From: Cercis canadensis
Lineage: Eukaryota; Streptophyta; Magnoliopsida; Fabales; Fabaceae
Direction: 5' to 3'
Length of the DNA: 64,000 bases
Assembly (NCBI GenBank): GCA_003255065.1
Contig: QAOA01000058.1
Coordinates: forward strand, 217,521 to 281,520
Numbering within the stretch: the first letter of the stretch is position 1; the number at the start of each line of letters is the position of its first letter. The notes under the pieces were generated by a model that was not told the origin of the DNA, did not search any database, and was given only the letters and a program-made list of their open reading frames with translations. The position numbers and the translations under genes are program-made. Below are positions 44,918 to 57,800 of this stretch, in pieces.

Positions 44918-47900
44918 TCAATCCTCATTGTCACTGATCTCAAATATTGAACCATTGATTTGAGAAACTTTGTGCCCTGATAATTTTCCATCTTTAAATC
45001 TACATAAAGAAATTGTGGGACTACGCTTATTCAAAGAAATGCCAAGATTCTGCGAGGCTACGGCAAGACATTTTCCAACCTTAGTTCTACTTTTATTCCC
45101 TGAATTTCTTGAAACCGAGCTAACAAGCGATGGCGCATGCAGGACATTTTTAGGCGTTACGGGAGTGAACTGTGTCAATGAGTCAGCATGTGTCTTTGAT
45201 TGTTCTTCAATCTCACTTTGAAAAGCTTTAGATGTGACATCAGAGTGTGAGGGGCTGCCACAATTTCCAATCCCTTTGTAACTTGAAAAATATTTATTGA
45301 TGATACCAGTCACTGATATCACTTGTGTTGACATCTCACTGAGACTGCCTTGCATTGAGTTAGCATTGCACTCCTCCAGATTTTTAACTCCATTCTCTGG
45401 CATGACTTGTTGACTCTTGTTGGTTGTACCAGCAGGATTTTCTTCAAATCTACAGTGGAATTCTTCCGGCACCCCACTCACTGCATTCTGCATGTAATTT
45501 TTGTTATAGTTTCCCCTTTTATTCTTCTGCTTCTTTGAAATATGTATAGCATTTTCATGCTCTTTCAAAGAAGATTCAAGGTGATGCATTCCTTCCATTT
45601 TCTTCTCCTCACTGTTGCCTCTTGCCTTATCTTCACTATTGCAGGCCATTAAGTCCTTAGATTCTAAAAGAGAGTTCACAGCTGGGGGCATACATGGCAT
45701 ATCCAAAATTTTTAAATGCCCCACTTTCACATGAAGAAACCATGTTCTTCTCGTCCCTTGGAAAGCATACTTTATAGGCAGTGAATCAGGGAGGTAGTAG
45801 AAACATGACTTTCGCTTGACCTAGTACAAAATGCAGTAATTTGTTAAGTATAAACTGATGGTTGCAGAAGATCACACACAATATATGGATATTAGAGCAG
45901 AAAGTACATACCATTAATCCATTAACTTGGATCTCGCCTGAATTTGGTAAACAAGCTAAGTGCACTCTTTCAAAGTCTCCTGCAAAACAATCATTGCACC
46001 AATTATTTCGGATATCAGGGCAATGAGACCAACCCAAGGTTGAACTGTAATTTTATGAGTCTTGTTCTTCTCTTGGAAACTTCTAGGAAAAATGTCAATA
46101 TTTGAGAGTTGATGGTTTTGCAGGCTATAAATATAAAGTATGTGTAGAAACTAACCTAAAATTGGAGCTTAGTATTTATTGGAAAGTCTCATCTCAAATG
46201 CTACTAGGTTTTGAACTAGCAATCTCAATCCACCTTTGTATTAAAGAAGAAGGGCATGTCGTTAGAGACAGAGACTACCCTAAATTACAGGTGAAGCCCA
46301 AGAGCTAAGAGTTCTTCATCTCTCTCATGAAATACTTGCAAAATAGTGTGGAAACCAACAAACTAGAAGCCTCTAAATCAAGAAGCTAAAGTTGGGAATA
46401 CATCTAGCATGAATGGATTCTAGAGCTGAGGGAGAGAATTCTGTAATTCAATTTAATTAGATGGAGCCAATAAAAGAAAGTAGTAATCTCCTTGAAAATC
46501 AAAGCTTACATTCCTTATAGAAGATTTTTGTTTGTTTGTTTGTTTGTTTTTGATCAAGGCCCTCTTAGTGCCTGTAGTAAGGAGTTCAGGGATAAGAAAG
46601 AAAAGCCAGGTTGGTTGAACTTCAATTTTTTTTTTTTTTTTTTTTGTGNACTTCAATTTTTTTTTTTTTTTTGTGTATATTTCAGTTTAATAATAAGATA
46701 AACTTACTTCAAATTTGAAATTGCACAAAAAAGTCCATTTATCTAAGAGAGATTTATGTACACTTCTGGTCAAATACCAATGATTCCTGTGTTACCCTCA
46801 ATAGCTAAGAAATAAGAAGTCTATGATATGCAAACCATGATATCTACTGGCATATGTTGAATATTCTCTAACATCTAATACAATGTTCTGTGTTGAACTT
46901 TGGTTGAACAATAGGACAGTGGAATAAAAGAGATACGTTGATATGAAAGTTTTAGATTCCCAAAAAAAAAAAAAAAAAAACAAACAAACAAAAATTTTGA
47001 GATTGAGAACCCATATTTAACAAGAACCAGAGGATCATAATACAACTCTGCCTGCACAACATCGATTGCCTGAAGTCAAATCTAAATATAACTTTAAGTA
47101 TATATTGTAAAAGTACCATGCATTAGGGTATATTTATCATCTAAATTAGTGGCGAATACCATTTCTCAATAGTCCATGATAAATTCAATAAGATGACCCT
47201 ACTTTTTAAACAATATAATGAACAAGAATTCAAAAATCACCTTTGGCTCGGCTAATGAACCATCAGAGATCCATGTAAGAGACACCATCATCACTATACT
47301 TATCCTTAGGCTTGGTGTTGGAGGTCAGCTAAATGATTTGATTAAATGGTAGTAAGACACAAAAGAAATTGAGAGAACCTTCAATTTTACACAACCACCA
47401 ACAGATTTCTACAGATGCTTACATGAATAAAATAGGATTTGTAAAATGCTTTATGCCAACACGACCACAAACTGAAGAGGAAGATATTATAACTATAAAC
47501 CAACTAAAAAGAATTCCCATATGAACATGCAAAAGAGAGAGCAAATTTATTATTAGAGTCCTAAATGATTTCTCAACATGTTTTCATGCATCATCACAAA
47601 ATTAGCAAAGGCAGACCAAGCAGGGCTAGCCAGAGTGGTTCTAATCTATGCTCTCCCTTAGAAACATTACAAATTTACAATTTGTTCTGGAGACACAAGG
47701 TCAGTCATTCTAATACAATCAATTACCTGTAGATAAGCATTTACATAATTAAATGCCTCAGTAAAATTTCTTTTCTTGCTACAAATACCACAGCCACAGG
47801 CAAATTTTAAAAAGCACTTATTGGGGAAACTTAGAAAAAAAAGTGATGTTATTTGCACACATCTATTTTTCACACTTTCTTTACGGTCTCTAGTAATTAG

Positions 47901-48395
47901 CAACATACACTGTGTGCTGATTAGTGACACATGTTATGCTAGGATGATAACTTTTAAAAAGCTGCTATGCAAACACAGTATATAAGTAAAGGTACTAGCA
48001 GACTCAAAAAGTTATCAATATAGAGTAACAATTGTTACTGCCAAGCATAGAAAGCTGCAATTAGTTTTTCCCAAACAAAAACTAAGACGTTAACAAGCAA
48101 TATATGGAGCAAGAGGTTCGAAATCAAACACACCAAAGAAGAAACACACGCAAAGAGACCAAAACAATCAAGCAAATTTCAACTGGGTCAGTTATTTAGA
48201 CCACAAAACTAGAGAATCTAACTGAGAAAAACAAATTTTGTTTTAAAAAAAGAGAAAGAAACCTTAATCACAAAGACTATTCTTTTGCTTACTTTTAAAT
48301 GCTCCTGCTGTAATATCTGGAGGGACGTTCATGGCTATGTGAGTACCCAAGTTCGTGTCTACAAAGACTGGAACTTCACCAGCGAAAGCAGCCAT
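44918..48395 (-). CDS. Unrecognised plant protein with compact N-terminal domain
   Basis: I do not recognise the family. Exons on the minus strand: 48395-48293, 45979-45912 and 45820-44918; introns are GT-AG and the phase is exact, giving 1074 nt and 357 aa. Residues 1-100, formed by all three exons, look like a folded domain: MAAFAGEVPVFVDTNLGTHI, then PPDITAGAFKRDFERVHLACL, then GEIQVNGLMVKRKSCFYYLP. The pattern of a short beta strand, 'PPDITAG' turn, helix and strand is ubiquitin-like, which is inference only. The remaining 250 residues are low-complexity, rich in Ser, Lys, Asn and Glu, with basic patches (SKKQKNKRGNYNKN) suggesting nuclear localisation, and an acidic end SDNED. The 2.3-kb first intron is empty of other genes. 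The start ATG is the first in the exon and has a good context. Confidence 0.8.
45980..48292 (-). other. 2.3-kb first intron of the unrecognised gene
   Basis: AT-rich intron. It contains (TTTG)n near 46528, T-rich runs with a repeated acttcaatt unit on both sides of a single N (46649), and an A run with (CAAA) near 46962-46990. No embedded gene was seen. Confidence 0.7.
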
Positions 48396-49309
48396 TGCGT
48401 GGACAAATGTGACAAATTCAATTCACTGTGCATTCTTAAACCCACTCCCCTTTGGAGTTCTCTTTTGAGAACATATTCCCAAAAATAATATGCTCTTCTG
48501 AGACCCTTCGATCGGGAACCTCATCAAAACTTCAATCCCATTTTGAAATTATATCAAGGTTTTGCCCAAAACAAGTGAACACGAGAGAGGAACACGGAAA
48601 AAGTTTTCGACTCTCCATTGAGCCTAGAAGACAATGCGGTGTGTGAAGGAATACGAATACGAGGGAAATTTGGGTTTGTACACAGAAAAAGGTTTGTATA
48701 CAGAAGATAATTGGGCAGGGTCAAATCATTAACGGGCCAGTCCGTTCGGCTTGCCTAAAAAAAATAATCATTTTTAAAAAAATTTGAAAACAGAAAAAGA
48801 TCAGAAAAAAATAATATATATACAAGAAAGTATAAAAATTCCAAACATATATTTCATCGACTAATTAAATAAAACAACGTCATCAATTATATGTTTGATA
48901 TTTTTGTGTATCATTGAATAGTAATCAATGAAACCTTGACTCCATCATGATATTCTCTATTGTATATTTGTATCCCTTTGATGGCAGAGTATCAGTAAAT
49001 TTTGAACGAAGCAATTGTGTTATCCTACTGTTTCCACCGAACTCATTCAGCTTAACACTTCTCTCTCTCTCTCTCTCTCTCTCTGTGTGGCTTAAATTCA
49101 TCTTGATATATGAATATGAACATAAGCAAGAGCACTCGAATCTCGATTCTTATTTCTTAGTAGACTTCCCAGCAGCCAGCCATGACATTAAATTTCCAGT
49201 TTTTCTTTGGCTAAACTTACAAGATATATAAAGAAAAGAAAAATAATTCAAAGAGTATCTAGGTTTCTTCACTACTGTGAACTTTGAGATCAATGTCAGT
49301 CTTTATGTT

Positions 49310-50905
49310 GTTATTGTTGGCGTCTTGATATATAACTCTCCTGGATTCAATTATTCCTGTGCTGTAAGTTAAAAGATGTTAATCTAGTGCTATAGTTGGT
49401 TCAATCATTGGATATATTAATCAATAATATTAAAGGACTAATCTTAAATATGTGATGACAATCCTCAACTACAATATGATTGTTGACAGATGCTTGGTTA
49501 GCAAGAAAATTAATTCAAAGACATCCTTTTTCACAGTTCTTTGCTAGATGTTTCTAAAAGTAGTCATTTATGCTATATATACATACCCCTCAAAACATAA
49601 GTTATTAGTAAAAATGGTAGTGCATGAAAGAGTGAAGTAGAAAGTTTTAAAAAGGATAATTTTGGATTAATTCATTTATCTTTATTTTATTAAAATTTAT
49701 TTTACATAACTTAGATTTGAAACTAACTTTTTTTAAGGTGATTACTCTTCAATTAAAAGGCAAAGCTTGTTGTTCAACTGTAGAAAAAGATAATATGAAA
49801 AAGTAATGACTTAAGTGACTTATTTTTTAAATCACTTTTATACTTGATTTGTGTTTAGAGAATGTGACTATCCATGTATTTAGAGAGAGATTCATACACC
49901 GTAAATAAGAGAGAGAAAAACACAAGAGAATATAAAATTAAATTTTATTTGAAGTTTTATTTTTTAAAAGTTTTTACATCATTACAAAAATTTTAAATGG
50001 CTAAAAACTTGCTGTTTTGTTTTTTTTATTTATTAATCATACTGTCTTTTTACTCTCAAAAACTCAAAAATAAATGGGTTTCTGCCATTTTCTCCTAGGT
50101 TTACTCCAGCTTGCAAATCAGTTGTGGGCGCTTTTTACTACCTAACATATTGTCTCAAATATGGTGGTAGTTTTTTTTCCCATTCGAACTAATCAAGCAA
50201 TCGAAATAGCTAATTACATGATTACTTCATTGCATTTGTTTGAAAGAAATGGACCATTTTTTTTTTGGTGTGGGGGGGATAAGAAGGGGAACCATGTTTG
50301 CTTCATTTTTAGTTGAAACGTTTCTACAAAGTTTAATATTAACCTCTTAGGAACAAAATCTTAATTTGGAAATTAGTGCATGTTTCGTAAAGCTTTAATT
50401 ACAAGAAATGCTACAGATAAAAAGGAATATTATGTGATAATACTGAGATGTTTGTGCTATTTATATATATGTAGTAAATAAAAAACCAACAGCTTCTCAA
50501 CCAAACCAGTCCACATCAGCAACTCAATTCAAAGCTTCAAATTCAATCTCCTCCTGATAATGACATTGCAACTGTATTGTATTTGAATTCAAGTCTTATA
50601 GTTACACTCGTTAGATATAGGCAGTTGTTGTAACAGCATAACAATATACAAAACTTACCTGTATAAAAACTTATACTAATGAATAGATGACAGTACATTT
50701 TCCTTGTTCATATTCTGGTTTACTTTTCCTGCTGTTATCACTTCTCTATAAAAAGAACTGTTTGGCTTTGATATGATTGAATGAAACCATTAATTAATGA
50801 GTGTGATGCCTTACTGCGAAAGGATGTAGTTAATTAAAAAGATGTTGGCTACGCTTACTATTTCTAAGACGGCAATAATTGGCACTCAATGCTGCTACCC
50901 AGAAG
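49310..50905. repeat. Segmental duplication, copy A
   Basis: Pairs in the same orientation with 51010-52285. Shared landmarks in the same order: gtcttgata-ataactc, ctagtgctatagttg, attgttgacagatgct, tttctaaaagtag, tacataacttagatttgaa, aggcttgttgttcaact or its variant, tttgtgtttagagaa, gataatactgagatgttt, and gatgttg-ctatgct-atttctaaga. Identity is patchy with many indels, so the event is old. Copy A has lost about 250 bp that copy B keeps, or B gained it. Confidence 0.8.
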
Positions 50906-51009
50906 AACATTGAGATAAACTCCTTTTAAGATTCATCTCCTCTTTGAAGTACATATGGTTTGAAATAGGTAAACATCGAACCACCAGAAGAACATTTAGA
51001 ATAATTGCA

Positions 51010-52285
51010 GATAAATTAGCGTCTTGATAACTCCCCTGGCTTCAATTTTCCTGTAAGTTGAAAAGTAGAGGGTTGAAGATGTTAAACTAGTGCTATAGTT
51101 GCTTCAAACATTGAACATGTTAACTAATAATATTATTGGAGTGTTATATATATGGGATGGCAATCTCAAACTACAATCTGATTGTTGACAGATGCTAGGC
51201 TGACATGCATTTAATGTGTATTAACTGCATGGTTAGCAAGAAATACTCACACCACTGTAATCTTTGTTTGTTTGTTTTCTATGTTCCTTTTTCTGGCTAA
51301 TAAATGATGCAGGCTCTATTTTTCTGTATTGAAATATGAAGTAAAGCATCCTTTTTTTCTGAGCGTGAAAAAAATATCATTCTGTACTTCAGAACTTAAC
51401 ACATGCATTTTCAGGAACAAGTAAGAATCAGGCATGTCATTTGGAAAAAAAGCAATGTTAACAGTGATACATGGGACCTTGTACTCTCTCACGCCATGAG
51501 CAGGGTTCCCATATAGAAGAACATTAGTTAGACCACTCTTTGTACAATCCATTGGTAGACGTTTTAATTTCTAAAAGTAGCCATTTGTGCTATACCCCAA
51601 AAAAAAATGTTATTTATGAAAATGGTAGCTGGTGCATGGAAGAGTGAAGCAGAACAGGTTAAAAAGGATGGTCCAAGTGGATTAATTCATTTATTTATTT
51701 TAGATTAGTTTTACATAACTTAGATTTGAAGCTAACATTTTTTAAGGCAATGGGCATCCAATCAAAAGGTAAGGCTTGTTGTTCAACTATAGGAAAAGAC
51801 AATATAAGAGGATGGTGATTCGGGTGACTAATCTCTCATATTACTCTTACACTTGGTTTGTGTTTAGAGAACGTGAATATCCATGCATTTAAAGAGTGAC
51901 ACACGGTAAATAAAGGAGAGATAAAGAAAAATAAAATTCCTTTAAAGTTTTTTACATCATTTTGAGTGGGCCTACAAAATTGCTTGCTCTTTTGTTGTTT
52001 CCTTTCTGAATTACATTTTGTCTTTTTACTCTCAATAATAAATGGGTTTCTCTCATTTTCTTCTATGTTTCTCCTGCAAGTAATGTTTGGTGATAATACT
52101 GAGATGTTTATGCTATTTCTATGTATCAAAAGACTGTTTTCTTTAGTGGCCAAAACCAGAACTGTTTGCCTTTGATACAAAAGAAACTATATATCAGTGA
52201 GTGAGTGTCATGGCTTACTTGGAAAGGACTAGTTAAAGATGTTGCCTATGCTTTATATTTCTAAGATGGCAATAGTTGCCACTGA
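51010..52285. repeat. Segmental duplication, copy B
   Basis: Second copy of the segment at 49310-50905. It ends just before the promoter of the zinc-finger relic. It contains 51270-51545, not clearly present in copy A, where the minus strand has a 78-codon ORF starting MDCTKSGLTNVLLYG. That ORF looks protein-like but is not recognised and may be a captured gene fragment. Confidence 0.8.
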
Positions 52286-52492
52286 AGGAACTATGGGAAT
52301 AAATGACAATCATAAGTAAAAGGCTATGCAGTTACTCTCTTATTCCAAGTAATACCCCACGTGTCCTCGATTCTCCTCATCGATTCTGCATACACAAGTT
52401 GTGGCCTCATCTTCATCAATCTTGATCTTATGAATCCAACTCCAGGTAGAAGTTTCTTCTCTTTAACCCCAATGAGTCACTCTGAACTATTG

Positions 52493-52500
52493 CTATAAAT
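52493..52500 (+). promoter_or_regulatory. Candidate TATA box of the zinc-finger relic
   Basis: ctataaat lies about 80 bp upstream of the first in-frame ATG (52576) and is followed by a pyrimidine-rich leader (cactctctctaacctttctc), the usual arrangement of a plant core promoter. Confidence 0.5.
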
Positions 52501-52575
52501 TCACTTCTCTTGAAGTTTTATGCTCACTAGCCACACTCTCTCTAACCTTTCTCTCTCATTCTCATAGTTGCACTT

Positions 52576-53145
52576 GTGTTTCTTTCCTCCATTACTAGAG
52601 TTTCAATTTCTTCTCCTCAATCTCCTCTATCAACCATCTTGATTTCTGAAGAAATTGGTCAAATGTTGCGTCTAGAAAGGAGTGAGAGCTCCTCCACCCC
52701 TGGCTATAAGTCAAAGCTAGGTGTGTGGCTGAGTTTAACGCCTCCAAAATCTTACCAATGCTCCCTTTGCAGCAGGAGGCCACCAGAATGCTTATCGAAA
52801 ACAGCGAAACGAGATGCATAAGATGTATATGGAGATTCTAGGGAAACCAAAACAAGAGCCTATAGAGGTAGAGACTATTGTTTTCCTACTCCTCTGAGGT
52901 CTATCCCAGCGCTGCTAGAGTTCATGACACCACCAGTGGCTGCAGAAGCAAAACTTGACTTAGAATTGGGGCTCCCCTCTGGAGCTCCTTCCTCAAAGCT
53001 CCCTTATTATCATCACTTCATGCTTTTGAAAGGTAAACAAGTGTTTGAGTCTTATGTTCACCCTAACTACGCTCAAACCTTGCAGCTACTTCAAGAGGCA
53101 AGATTGATACAAAATGCAAGTGAAGGATCAGATGGGCATGAATGA
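52576..53145 (+). pseudogene. Broken C2H2 zinc-finger EAR-repressor gene
   Basis: Pieces of a plant single-C2H2 transcription repressor in more than one frame. Frame 1 from 52576 gives a leader, then LGVWLSLTPPKSYQCSLC, the start of a zinc finger. The rest of the finger, AGGHQNAYRKQRNEM, is in the next frame from 52772; the segment expected between (about ten residues up to the QALGGH core) is missing. The coding then returns to frame 1, where the EAR motif LDLELGL is encoded at 52954-52974 within the stretch ending at the stop near 53143. The family is normally a single intact exon with QALGGH, so a deletion within the finger plus a second shift indicates a pseudogene. A missed intron or an assembly error is possible. 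The leader retains a TATA box, so decay may be recent. Confidence 0.55.
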
Positions 53146-53241
53146 TTGTTTTATGGAGGAGGAGTGGACACTGTTAAAGTTGATTCCAAGATTAAGTTGG
53201 ATGTTGCTCTCAAGCTTTGAATTTTCTAATAATTATCAAAA

Positions 53242-53273
<32 letters not shown>

Positions 53274-54678
53274 TACTCTATATAAGTTTATGAATCTTAG
53301 CCTAGTTACTCTACCAGGAAAATCTACCATTGTGTTTTTTTTACTGAAATTTTCTAACTACTTTTCGAACACGACAAACATGGTATATCTATCTATTATT
53401 TCATAATACAACAAATAAATTATCAAAGAATTTAGTATGAGATAAAATTAGAATGATATATAAGTCATTTCTGCAGACCAATATTGTATGTTGTCGTAAC
53501 TGAAGCCTGAAAGATAGAAAGACGAATAGCTTAATTATAGCTGAAATACATTTTGCAGTTTCCATAGGTATGGGCACAACATCACAGCCAACATAACCTC
53601 ACCATCCCCACGTCCTGTTCTGTGAGCCTAACCTTTGAGAAATTGAACAACATGAACAAAAACTAGCTTCATTCCTAGCCAAATTCAAATACCCAGTATG
53701 ATAAGTTCTGAAACTCGGCTGCTGAATTGGAGTTCTTGGTGTAGTCTTTGATGTGAGGCAGCCAAAAGCATCAACTGCAAGCTTTCCTCTTATGCTCCGT
53801 GGCATGAGTACTATAGCGAGTAAATGGCATGTGAATATGATGCCACGGTTATACTTTAAAATGGATTTATTGTGTTTGGTACTGAGAACTTATTTGACAG
53901 CGAGTTTTGGGTGTATTTGGGGTTTGGGTTTCTACTTTCTAATGAATTTGTGCGAAAAAAAAAAAAAGATTGTATTTGCTTAAATTTGACAGTGCAAAAT
54001 TTTCTGTTGCATTTTTTGTGATTATTTTCTATAATTGCGGTAACTTCTCCAACAACCAATATCAAAACTGTTCCCTGTTGAATCGGTTTGCAAGGGGATA
54101 TTTGATTTGCTACATGTGTACTTGAAGATTTCTTGGCAATTAAAAGAACAAGTGGAGAAGCCACGTTACCCAATGACATTCCTTGTATTGTATTTAGATT
54201 CTCTAAAGCCTTAGTAAACTATATGCTTCTAAGATGATACTTTCCCACAATATCAACATTAGATTCTACAGTAAGCATTTAAATGAAAACCTAAAACTTA
54301 ACGAAGACAAGAAACCCATGATTGCTGCTGTCCTTTATACCTTCTCTTCCTTTGCTAGCAGATAAACTTCTGGGGTAAAGTAAGTTTCAAATTTTAATGC
54401 ATTTTGTTCTATTTTACACTAAAATCTTGGTTCAAGAAAAACCCAAACAAGAAAAAGAAACAGAGACAGGATGGGACAAAAAATCACTCAGTATTTTCGT
54501 TGCTCAATTATTATGATCTAAATACAAAAATTGCTTGTTTGTATCTTGGTTCAGTATACATTGAAGGTTCAAAAGAATAAGAAAATGGGGAAAATTCAGT
54601 TTACCAGGCATTTGTCAGCCAAAACTTCAACTATTATACCTTCAGCATGGACCAATTCAGCAGGCAGTTTTAAATTGT
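53146..54678. other. Intergenic region
   Basis: Contains (CT)n and (TA)n runs at 53244-53272. Minus-strand ORFs at 53599-53805 (68 codons) and 53856-54179 (107 codons) have no recognisable domain. The part near 54678 is probably 3' UTR of ferrochelatase. No gene was supported. Confidence 0.5.
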
Positions 54679-55667
54679 TTAGATGACCTGATTCCTGACA
54701 GCCATAATCATTTTGGATGACAAAAGCAAGATAAATGCGAAGATTGAACCAGAAAACATCTTGACCAAATATCCCACTGGATCATGATCAACAACTTCAG
54801 AGGTGCCCGTCAAGGGATACATGGCTGTTGCTGACGGGAGAGCTTCTATTACTGCATCTGCCAGATCTGTAATGAAGGAAGAGGTGACACCCAGTGCAGG
54901 AACACGTCCCCAATTCTTGATGCCAGATTCAAGAGCCAAATGCTTGTACTCCATGTCAATTTCCTCAAGGGTTTCAATGTGCTCACTCACAAAGCTGAGA
55001 TACAGGGAAAAAAAAAAAATTAATGTAACTCTTATAAGCCTCTTACAACCTTCAAACACTAATTTACATGAGTTATAATTCTTACCTCTGACCTTGAATG
55101 GTAGACAGTATTGTAATGAGAATCATATTTTTAAACCTAAAAAGTATCGTCTGGGGCTTAAAACTAACAAGACAGAAAGGCAAATAGTCATGTACCTTAT
55201 TGGAACAGCTAAAAGACTTCTCACTCCCTTCTGGCCAAGCTCAACGACAACTTCATCTGTGTAGGGTTTCAGCCACTGTACAGGACCCACTCGGCTCTAA
55301 AAATCCCTCCAAAAAAAAAAAAAAAAGACCAAAACAAAAAAACGTAAACAGACAAAGCAAGAATACAAGTCAGCCATCCAAGTCTCTCCATATTCAAGAT
55401 AAAGCATTGGAACCAAACTGATTCAGGATAAGGTAGTCAAAAGTTCTGTTGTCAAATATCAAAACAAACCTGATAAGCAAGAGTGTGCTGGTTGTTAATT
55501 CCTCTAGTTTTCAGCTCCTGCATGATCAAGAAGATGCACTCTTCCATTTGATCTTGATATGGATCCCCAGCATCCTCAACATAACTGACAGGTACACCAT
55601 GGGCACTGAAAAATATCATTACCTATCAAAAAAAGAAAAAAAAAAAAAAAAGATAAACCATGGTTTN

Positions 55668-55698
<31 letters not shown>

Positions 55699-57800
55699 TA
55701 AACCATGGTTTAGATTGCAGTAGAATCCATAATACAACCCTTGAATTCACAAAGATAAAAAATGAAGATTTTTCATTTATTGCATCAAAAGAACCGTGTT
55801 GAAATTAGTCAATACAAGAATAAAACCCACCTCCTTAGGCTCAGAAAAACTATGGAGTTCTTTCTCAATTAGGTCGACCATAGACTTAATATAGCCTTCC
55901 CTTTGATACCAAGAGTTTATAACGGAAACAGGCAGCCTAGACAAGCATGCATCTTCCCTGGCAATTAAATAAAATTATATAATGATATAAATTAACTAAT
56001 ATTAGAGCTATCAAGTGAAAATGCCATGTACCTGAACATATGCTGGAGAACGCGGATGCTTGACCCAGTTGTGGAAATAGAGAACTGGGGATAAAGAGGC
56101 AGCACCACAAGCCTTGTTATTCCATCCTTCTTAATCTATCACACATAACAAACTTCTAATAATAAATCCAAAGTCTAAGCTGATAAATTAAGGCTCAGAA
56201 TAAACATATAGGGAAAAACCACAAGACTATGTACACAGTGGTTCCTAACATCCAACCCATAAAACACAACTACCTACTTGCTGAACTGCTTCTTCGGTGA
56301 ATGGGTACCAATACCGCATTCCAACATAGATATTTGCAGAAAGGTCCTTAGTTTCCAGAGCTATTTTAAGCGCGTGTGCCTGAGGCAAGCCCGAAAGATC
56401 ATAAAAACATTGTTACGAACATCAATTCCAAACAAAACCACAAATCAAAAGAATGTTGAATTAAATATAATGGAAGTATAATATTTTTGTTTGGGGAGAA
56501 TAAAAGTATTCAAAAAGAAAGATGGCTGAAGGCATTGAATAGAATTCTCAGTCCACCTGCTTGTCTGTTATTTCGCGTAAAGGAGAGCCACCCCCAATAG
56601 CAGCATATCCTTCCTTGGATTTAGGAGCCCGAAGCACAGAAATCAATTTTGCCAGTGGTTGTTGGAGAAACCGAAACAACCTTGGGAGACGAATGATATC
56701 CTATCTCAGTACAAACCATACAACCAATATGAATACCTATTAATGCTGAAACAGAATTAGACAACAAAAAGGAGAAAAAAAATCAACTAACATACTGGAT
56801 CCGCGAAAAGATTGAACAGAAAAGGTTGAACATCATTCAGAGTCTCCGGTCCTCCTAGATTGAGAAGCAGCACCCCAACTTTTTCTTCCATAACATGTGA
56901 AGGATTTTCTAAAGCAGCACCATCATATGTCCTTGAACCCACAGAACAAAATGTTTGACCAACTGGGTTTCTCCTACCCGAGGGGTCCTGACAAAATGAT
57001 CCCCAACACAAGCCAATTCTATTATCAATTGAGCTAGAACACATAACCAAAGCTTGAGGTGTAGAGTTGTTAAAACTCGAGTGGCAAGAGACATATTTGA
57101 GACATCTAGTACCAGAGCACGTCCTGCCAAAAAAGGAACATAGTCTAAATACTAACTGAAATTAAAAGAAAGAACAGTATTTACATTTACTACTCACTAC
57201 AAAATAATCAAATTTTCAGATTATGATCTCCATATTTGGGCTTCAGAATGACAGAACAAAGATCAGAAAATGGGCACCATTTAGTGTTGGAGGAGTTGCA
57301 TATGCCAAATTAAATTTGGAGCCAAATAGATATACCACAAGATAATGACTATCAGCAGTGTTAAGTTCAACAGTTCAAGCATATGTGCTTTCTTTTGTAA
57401 GCATTTTCCAATAACCTAGGTTTTACAAGTGTCAAAAATCTCCAAAAATCATAGCACCAGTCAAAACCCATATACAAATCAAGTGTATCCTGAATATTTA
57501 CAACCTGAGACGATTGAATAGGGTGAAAAATAAGGAGTTAGGGTTTCAGCAAGGGTTTTCAGGTTCCATGACCGGATGATGTTTGATCAAAATACAAAAT
57601 AATTTATAAAACAAGCTCAATTTTTTGTTTCCTTCTTTTTGGTTATACATGAAAGAAAAGAAACGTTTTCAAGACAGAAAGTTTTAGTGACTGGAAGCGG
57701 GAGCAGGAGCTTACACAGAAAATTTATGATCCAAACAATGAGGAACCGAATCAACGAACTTAGTTTTGGAAAGAATGCCAGAACTTGACGTTGCATTCAT
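54679..57800 (-). CDS. FC1: Ferrochelatase, FC1 type
   Basis: Inserts Fe2+ into protoporphyrin IX to make haem, the last step of the pathway. Exons on the minus strand: 57800-57715, 57123-56796, 56700-56557, 56379-56278, 56135-56032, 55957-55831, 55622-55470, 55296-55196 and 54994-54679, giving 1461 nt and 486 aa with every phase consistent. The first 90 or so residues form a Ser-rich transit peptide. The core begins at [20 protein letters not shown] carries His305, the conserved catalytic histidine. Near the end are the conserved HIETLEEID and NWGRVPALG. Residues about 456-486 are a hydrophobic C-terminal anchor ([17 protein letters not shown]), and there is no C-terminal chlorophyll a/b-binding LIL domain. 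That identifies the FC1 isoform; FC2 carries the LIL motif. Arabidopsis FC1 is 466 aa. A repeat-flanked N (55667) lies in the intron between 55622 and 55831. Confidence 0.95.

Larger units (their letters stand above)
48396..52490. other. Intergenic region with segmental duplication
   Basis: Upstream of the unrecognised minus-strand gene and of the zinc-finger relic on the plus strand. A (CT)n run lies at 49062-49084. Most of 49.3-52.3 kb consists of two diverged direct copies of one segment. Apart from a 78-codon minus-strand ORF at 51316-51552 that I could not assign, no coding sequence was seen. Confidence 0.6.
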
